In this document: piece by piece, positions 15,251 through 20,884 of the stretch
Layout: each line of letters starts with the position of its first letter
How positions within the stretch are numbered: position 1 is the stretch's first letter
Virus record (IMG/VR): IMGVR_UViG_3300020472_003009
Span: 1-20,884 of that record
Strand: one strand, 5' to 3'
DNA from: a virus
DNA length: 20,884 nt
Notes under the pieces: model-generated
Told to the model about the DNA's origin: nothing
Database searches by the model: none
What the model saw: the letters and a program-made list of their open reading frames with translations, nothing else
Translations under genes and position numbers: made by a program

Positions 15251-15280
15251 TAAATCCTTATATCTAAAATGATGTTAAAC

Positions 15281-15293
15281 ATGTATAATACAT
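15281..15293 (+). promoter_or_regulatory. 13-base palindrome containing a TATAAT box
   Basis: ATGTAT-A-ATACAT is a perfect inverted repeat with a one-base centre, in the 74-base gap before the tape measure gene. It contains TATAAT (15284-15289), a perfect sigma-70 -10 hexamer, but no good -35 is visible. It could be an operator-promoter or chance in AT-rich DNA. Confidence 0.3.
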
Positions 15294-15324
15294 TTGAATG
15301 AATGCGTGTATATAGGGGTTTATT

Positions 15325-18300
15325 ATGGCTGGTGTTGGTGGTAGTGCTGCACAGATGGTTATTCAAATCGTCACTGAGTTTGAAGAGAAAGGATGGAAAC
15401 AAGCACGTAAAACATTTAGGCAGATTGAAGACAACTTTCAGAGTCTGGCAAGTTTTACTCAAAACCAATTGGTTAATTCTTTTGCTAATGCCACAAGAGC
15501 AATTACCACTTTAAGTAAGGCTGTTCATAGTACTGGTGTTGAATTTGAACAAAGTGTTCAAAATGTAATTGCTTTGAGGAATGCAAACGAGTCTACAGGT
15601 CGGGTTATAGAGGCAACTGCCCGTAGGCTTGGTTCAACGACTGCCTATACAGCCACACAAGTTTCTGAAGGTATGTTAGAGCTTGCACGAGCAGGTCTAA
15701 GTACGAATAAAATAATTGGTGCGATCGGACCTACTCTGTTTCTTGCTGGGGCTCAGGGTGCTAGTTTAGCTTCTGCTGGTAAGCTAATGTCAAGGACGTT
15801 TGCACAGTTTAGTTTAGATGCAAGCGAAGCTGGAAAGGTAGCCGATACTTTTACTGTAGCAATGCAGAATTCTCTTTTGAGTATGGAAAGTTTAGATACA
15901 GCAATGCGATATGCTGGTGGTTCTGCTGGTGCGTATGAACATGATGTGCAGGAAACGACCGCTGCTGTTGCTCAGTTTATGAATATAACAGGCTTGGGTT
16001 CGACTGCTGGTACACAGTTCCGCCAAGTTCTGCTTTCATTAGGTGCTCCCACAAAAAGAGCACGAGACGCAATGGAAGACTACAAAATTTCCATGGATGC
16101 GCTAGACCCGAAAAAGAATAACTTTGCACAAATAATGGAAAATCTGAAGCCAATGATGAACGATACAGGTGCGATCGTTAAGTTGGTTTCAAAACGTGCG
16201 GCTGGTTCACTTCAAAAACTTCTACTCGCATGGCATAGCACTACAAAAGGTGGAGAAGAGTACCATGCTTTATTAAAACGGATGAAGCTTTCTGCTGGAA
16301 TTGCTGAAGCAACTTACCAGAAAATGATTGATACGGTTGGTGGTCAAACTACTATCTTAACTTCTAAGATGGAAGAACTATTTCTTACGATCTTTGATTC
16401 AATAAAATACGATCTAAAAGCATTTATAAAGCAATTACAATTATCTGTAGACCATGCAACTACTCTTTTCTATCAATTTGGTCCTGTAATTGAACAAAGT
16501 TTTGGAGGGCTTCTTCGTCAATTGGGTTCGGATACAAAAAATTTGGACCAGATATTTGCAAATTGGTTAACGAAAACAATTATCAGAGTTAATCGAGTCA
16601 TTGTTTTTATAGTTGCTCTGATCGGCAAGTTTAAAAATATGATTCCGGTTTTACAACTGCTTGCTAAATTAATGGTTTCTATTTGGGCCGCTACTAAGGT
16701 AGTGGCTTTCATAAAGATTATGGGTGGGTTAGCTGCTGCTATTAGTGCAGCTTTTTTGGCATTTATGAGATTAAATGCAGGTATTGCGGTTGCGAGTACC
16801 AATATGACGATGTTTCGTGGAATTGCTGCTGCTACTAGTGTGGCATTACTAGGTATAGTTTCGGTCATTGGTTTGCTTGTTATGGCGTTTATGAATTTTG
16901 GTTCTATTACCGAAAACACAATGGCCACTGTAACAAAGTCTATGAATAATGTGAAAGCGGCTAGAGACAACATGCTCAGTACTGAAAGGCAAAGGGCAAA
17001 AGATTCATCTTTAGAAGAGATTAAAAAACAATACGATGATATTCGAGATGCGGCTAAAGAAGCTGTTATGGCAGAAGAAGGCTGGAAACACGCATCAAAA
17101 GAACGTCTATCTCAACCTTTGACTTACGGAGTACGTCACGATCCCACACAGGGTCCGGGTCATCGCAGCGAGGGTGTGCTTGCAGAGGGTTTAGATATGG
17201 ATGCAGAGGTTATGGGAAGACCTAAGACAGAAGAAGAATTAAAATTAGATAAAAAGTTATTAGCGACCATCAATTCCAGAATAGCAGCTATTAAAAAATT
17301 AAATAAAGCACAAGTAGACCAACGAATTCTAACGGGTGAATTGATTCAATTTCAAGTGAAATACACCCACGTAAAGGATATAGATAATCGGTTTCTAGTG
17401 GATCGCCTAAAAACTAAAAAAGAAGCAATTCTGTTAGATCAGCAAACCGCAATGCTCTTAGAGGAAGTTGGAGTAAATTTTGATGCGGGTGGTGTAAATG
17501 CTCAGATAGCGGAGAGAACAGAAAAGTTTAAGAGAATGTCTGAAGCTTTACAACCAGCAATTGATTTTATGGATAAATTGACGGAGGCGGGGGCTAATTT
17601 TGGTGCAGAAGCAACTCCGGAACAATGGCTTGGTGTAGGAGAAGATTTAGCAAAAGCTTTTGAAGTTTCACAGGAGGAATTAAAGAAAGCAACAAACGAT
17701 GCTTCTATGTTGTCAGAAGCTTTAGGCAATGTTGGTTTTGCTTTGGATATTGTTAATCCAGTAAGCAGCCTTCAAAGTCTTACTCAATGGTTATCGAGTA
17801 GTATAGGATTAACAGAAGAATTAAAAACAGCATTCGAAGGGCAGACGGGTGTGGATACCGGAACTCCACTTATGGATTTTTTGGGTATGCCATACATAGG
17901 TAACGTTATGGGAATGCTGGGGGAAAAGATTGCTCCACAAACAAAAGATAAAGCAGCAACAGAACTGGCATTGGTAGAGATATCAAAACATATAGATAAT
18001 ATGGTGGAGGGAGCACAAAAGTATACAGCAGAACTCACCAGCGGAACTGCGGAGTGGAACAATTCAGTAGCATTTATTAAAGAAGCAGTAAAGGTACAAT
18101 CTAAGCTAACTTTATTAGTTGATAAAGATTTAGCAGCAACACAAGAGAACATTAAAGATACCATAGGTGGTGTTCAGCAATTAATGGCAACTTATGGTGG
18201 TCAGCTTAATAAACTACAACAGCAAAGTTTAGTATATGCTGGCACATTATTTGACAGTTCAGATATGGCAAAGCAAACTGTTGCGTTGGTTAAAACGAGT

Positions 18301-20884
18301 TTAAAAATTGCAGCAGCCCAACAAAAAGCAGAGGCATCCGCTGCACGAAGAAGTAACCAGCAAAGTGTGCTTAATGCACGTATTAAATTAGAAGAGAAGT
18401 TGTTGGCTTCTCTAAACAAAAGCCGAGCAAAAGAAGAAGATTTACAAAAGGTTCGATTACAAAACCAACTTAAGCAGATTAAAAAGGTTTTTGATAAAGA
18501 GAGAGAAGTAAATGAATATCGAAATAGAGAATTAACAAAGCATGGAAGACGCTATCTTCGTGCGGTTACAATGGCAGAAGAAACTGCGTTAAACAATCGT
18601 CAAAAAGCAATTAAGAAGTCTTTTGAGCAGCTTGAAAAAACCTACGATGATCAAATGGGAAACCGAATTGCTAATTTAAAGAAAGAAGAGGCAGCAGAAA
18701 ATAAGAAGATAGAAACACAAGCCAAAGCGGCATTGGCAATAATTACATTGGGGAAAAATGGTCAGAGTATTGCTAGAGAAACATTAGGGTATTTGGAAGA
18801 AGATCTAAAGAAAGCAGATGCCACCATTGCCAGAATTAATAAAAGAGGTGGTAGGAAAAGAGGGTTAAGGTCCGAAATTAAATGGCGAAATGAAATTAAT
18901 AAAAAAATTGAAGAAACCAAAAAGGCTATCAATAAAGAGGAAGAAGCAGTAAAATTTATTAATGAGAAAAAGGCAAAATCTATTAAGATGAACAAAGAGC
19001 TTTATGGAGAAAAACAAAGGCAACTTGAAAAAGAATTTACAGATAGCCTTAGAACTCTACGAGAAAAGTTTTACGAGCAAGAAAGTACTAGTAGACGAAA
19101 AGAATTGCAAGAATTTATTGAAGACGAAAAAGAACGTCTTCGATTTTCCAAAATGACAACACAAGAGCAACAAAAATTTAATGCATCCGTTTGGACTGCC
19201 CGAAGCAATTTAGAGAATAGCCTTTTGCGTGATTTCATTCAGGAACAAGGAAAGTACACCGACGAAGTAATTGGTCTACGTCGAAAGTTGTTGAAGGTTG
19301 AAGGGGATTTGTATGACACATTCCTTAGAGGTATCAATCTTGACACGTTTGCCGATGAAAGAATAGACCGCATCAAAGATGAGATAGAGGCTAAAAAGGA
19401 ACTTGCGGAGATAGAAAAGAGGCAAAAAGAAGAACTAAAAGAGTTTGTAAAAAACAGTGATGATTATAATAAAAAAGTTGCGCAGCAAACTCTTGAAATA
19501 GAGGAATACAATAAGTCGATAAAAAGGGCAGCAACATTAACAGAGGTTTGGGGAAAGGCTACTGCTTTGGCAGCAGAGAAAAATACAGAAAGCTTCAAAG
19601 ATTTTATGAAAACATTCTTAAAATTTGCAGCGATACAGTCCAAATCAATGGGAATGCTTATAGCCCGATCGTATTTTGATTTAACCAAGAAGTCTATTGA
19701 TACAGTTAAAAATGGACTACAGGACTTGGTTTCATTTATGACAGGTGGGCTTAATTTTAACCCATTTGAGGCGATCACAGAAGGAGTTAATCAACTCATT
19801 GCCGCAGAGGAAGAGCTTCAACAAAAAGAAGATGACTTAGAGTCTCAGTTCCGTGCAGGAAGGATTTCAGAAGAAGAATATAGGAAAGGAAAGGGTGCAA
19901 TAGCTGCGGAAAAGAAGAGTGCAAAGGATGTAGGCCAGCAAGCAGTAGACGATATGGTCGATCGTGCGGTAAATTTTGTTAATAAAATTGTTGAGATGGC
20001 CCCTATTGTATTAAAGCGTTTGGGTGAAAAGCTTCCAATGCTGTTAAATGCTATTTCTCGCAATCTCCCAAGACTTCTAACTATTTTATCGAGATATATT
20101 CCACCTTTAATAACAATGGTGGTCAATGCTTTAGCGGAAACAATCCCTGTAGTCTTAAATGCTATAGTGAAGTTGCTTCCAGATTTAATTCCAATATTTG
20201 TTGATGCTTTTAAACAAATTGCTTTTCTTTTAATAAATAATATCGATTTGTTTATTCAACTGGGAACTCAAGTAATTGTTGGTATTATTGAAGCATTACC
20301 TGACTTAATTACAGCGTTTGTGGATGCTATACCGGACATCTTAAAGGCGGTTGCGGATTCGATGGATATTATTCTAATTGCAATATTGGACATCCTTCCC
20401 GAAGTTTTCATACAAATAGGAAAGGGGCTTTGGAAAGTCTTCACTTCTTTTGATTTTTATAGAGTCTTACTTAAGATTTTAACTGCAATGATACTAGCAC
20501 TTTTTGCTGTTCTATCTGGTGCCTCGTTAGGGCTTGCTGTTACTTTTGGATTGGCCGTTGTCGCCATATTTATAAAAGGAATTGGTAGATTTATTAAAGA
20601 CATGCTCGCTGAAATAAAGGGCCTTCTGCCGGGTGTAAAAAATCCCAAAACCAAAACATTTGGCGATACTCCGGGACCACAGTTTGTTCCTAAGAATAGC
20701 GCTGGACTTGCTGCTCGGTTTGCCCCGGGTGATTACGTTATTGCTGCAAAAGAACCATCTGAATTGGTTCGTCAATCTTTACAGGCAATGGGTTCTCAAC
20801 TCAACAAAGGTGCCAATAGACCCCCAGCAATGCCTCTTTCTCCGGAGAAGCAAGGTTCCGGAGGTGCTATATCAACAAATATTG
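15325..20884 (+). CDS. Tape measure protein (3' end beyond window)
   Basis: The frame is open from the ATG at 15325 to the window end, at least 1853 residues. AGGGG (15314-15318) lies six bases before the start. Residues about 70-275 match the phage tail tape measure N-terminal region, with 'GVEFEQSVQNVIALR', 'TAYTATQVSEGMLELARAG', 'LMSRTFAQFSLDASEAGKVA' and 'AQFMNITGLGSTAGTQFRQV'. Residues about 418-526 hold hydrophobic helices ('VNRVIVFIVALIG', 'VALLGIVSVIGLLVMAFM'). Residues about 990-1320 are long Lys/Glu coiled coil. Residues about 1550-1760 repeat a 'LP.L...I' hydrophobic pattern ending in 'LGLAVTFGLAVVAIFIKGI'. Near the end, 'FAPGDYVIAAKEP' is typical of tape measure C-terminal regions. 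The protein sets tail length and is ejected first; its hydrophobic segments may act at the host membrane. By the usual rule of about 1.5 angstrom per residue, the tail would be at least 280 nm (inference). Confidence 0.92.
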   Translation, partial: MAGVGGSAAQMVIQIVTEFEEKGWKQARKTFRQIEDNFQSLASFTQNQLVNSFANATRAITTLSKAVHSTGVEFEQSVQNVIALRNANESTGRVIEATARRLGSTTAYTATQVSEGMLELARAGLSTNKIIGAIGPTLFLAGAQGASLASAGKLMSRTFAQFSLDASEAGKVADTFTVAMQNSLLSMESLDTAMRYAGGSAGAYEHDVQETTAAVAQFMNITGLGSTAGTQFRQVLLSLGAPTKRARDAMEDYKISMDALDPKKNNFAQIMENLKPMMNDTGAIVKLVSKRAAGSLQKLLLAWHSTTKGGEEYHALLKRMKLSAGIAEATYQKMIDTVGGQTTILTSKMEELFLTIFDSIKYDLKAFIKQLQLSVDHATTLFYQFGPVIEQSFGGLLRQLGSDTKNLDQIFANWLTKTIIRVNRVIVFIVALIGKFKNMIPVLQLLAKLMVSIWAATKVVAFIKIMGGLAAAISAAFLAFMRLNAGIAVASTNMTMFRGIAAATSVALLGIVSVIGLLVMAFMNFGSITENTMATVTKSMNNVKAARDNMLSTERQRAKDSSLEEIKKQYDDIRDAAKEAVMAEEGWKHASKERLSQPLTYGVRHDPTQGPGHRSEGVLAEGLDMDAEVMGRPKTEEELKLDKKLLATINSRIAAIKKLNKAQVDQRILTGELIQFQVKYTHVKDIDNRFLVDRLKTKKEAILLDQQTAMLLEEVGVNFDAGGVNAQIAERTEKFKRMSEALQPAIDFMDKLTEAGANFGAEATPEQWLGVGEDLAKAFEVSQEELKKATNDASMLSEALGNVGFALDIVNPVSSLQSLTQWLSSSIGLTEELKTAFEGQTGVDTGTPLMDFLGMPYIGNVMGMLGEKIAPQTKDKAATELALVEISKHIDNMVEGAQKYTAELTSGTAEWNNSVAFIKEAVKVQSKLTLLVDKDLAATQENIKDTIGGVQQLMATYGGQLNKLQQQSLVYAGTLFDSSDMAKQTVALVKTSLKIAAAQQKAEASAARRSNQQSVLNARIKLEEKLLASLNKSRAKEEDLQKVRLQNQLKQIKKVFDKEREVNEYRNRELTKHGRRYLRAVTMAEETALNNRQKAIKKSFEQLEKTYDDQMGNRIANLKKEEAAENKKIETQAKAALAIITLGKNGQSIARETLGYLEEDLKKADATIARINKRGGRKRGLRSEIKWRNEINKKIEETKKAINKEEEAVKFINEKKAKSIKMNKELYGEKQRQLEKEFTDSLRTLREKFYEQESTSRRKELQEFIEDEKERLRFSKMTTQEQQKFNASVWTARSNLENSLLRDFIQEQGKYTDEVIGLRRKLLKVEGDLYDTFLRGINLDTFADERIDRIKDEIEAKKELAEIEKRQKEELKEFVKNSDDYNKKVAQQTLEIEEYNKSIKRAATLTEVWGKATALAAEKNTESFKDFMKTFLKFAAIQSKSMGMLIARSYFDLTKKSIDTVKNGLQDLVSFMTGGLNFNPFEAITEGVNQLIAAEEELQQKEDDLESQFRAGRISEEEYRKGKGAIAAEKKSAKDVGQQAVDDMVDRAVNFVNKIVEMAPIVLKRLGEKLPMLLNAISRNLPRLLTILSRYIPPLITMVVNALAETIPVVLNAIVKLLPDLIPIFVDAFKQIAFLLINNIDLFIQLGTQVIVGIIEALPDLITAFVDAIPDILKAVADSMDIILIAILDILPEVFIQIGKGLWKVFTSFDFYRVLLKILTAMILALFAVLSGASLGLAVTFGLAVVAIFIKGIGRFIKDMLAEIKGLLPGVKNPKTKTFGDTPGPQFVPKNSAGLAARFAPGDYVIAAKEPSELVRQSLQAMGSQLNKGANRPPAMPLSPEKQGSGGAISTNI

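Noticed and set aside
16518-20775. Several - strand reading frames of 65-151 residues within the tape measure gene
   Set aside because: All are antisense to a continuous, clearly coding tape measure frame, with composition mirroring its codon bias.
1-20884. tRNA genes, CRISPR arrays, insertion sequences or attachment sites
   Set aside because: No cloverleaf-like, spaced direct-repeat, transposase or integrase sequence was recognised anywhere in the window.

Overview
The window is a piece of the late structural (head-to-tail) module of a tailed bacteriophage or prophage. Every gene supported here lies on the + strand and the genes are tightly packed, many with GGAG-type ribosome binding sites. 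The order is portal, prohead protease/scaffold, major capsid protein, head-tail connectors, neck protein, tail terminator, tail tube, frameshifted tail chaperones, tape measure. There is one tube gene and no sheath gene between terminator and tube, which points to a siphovirus (long non-contractile tail). The base composition is AT-rich. The host cannot be named from this sequence.

Head region (1-6508). A portal gene truncated at the left window edge is followed by an AT-rich gap of about 110 bases. Next is an unusual 895-residue protein. It joins a complete PAP2-type phosphatase active site to an S78-type prohead protease, an 'ARGG' domain and a long acidic coiled-coil scaffold. Three in-frame ATGs with good Shine-Dalgarno sequences sit near its domain borders, so nested products such as a separate scaffold (compare lambda C/Nu3) are plausible. 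The major capsid gene follows and ends at a strong intrinsic terminator. After it come a small Lys-rich protein, a gp6-like connector and another small Lys-rich protein.

Accessory block (6553-12273). About 5.7 kb of non-canonical genes lie between the gp6-like connector and the neck protein. Three are unrecognised, one is a dTDP-glucose 4,6-dehydratase-like SDR, and one is a 952-residue protein with three glycosyltransferase-A-like segments and a TPR-like tail. The sugar genes suggest modification of the virion or of the host surface. The last gene overlaps the neck gene by 44 bases, so the block is part of the late transcript.

Tail region (12230-20884). This holds a gp10-like neck protein with a short collagen-like stretch, a tail terminator, a small zinc-ribbon protein, the tail tube with a terminator, and a tail assembly chaperone pair. 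The pair is joined by a probable -1 programmed frameshift at C CCT TTA (14879-14885). Last is a tape measure gene that is open to the right edge (at least 1853 residues). No tRNA, CRISPR array, insertion sequence or attachment site was seen, and no stretch over 300 bases lacks a gene.
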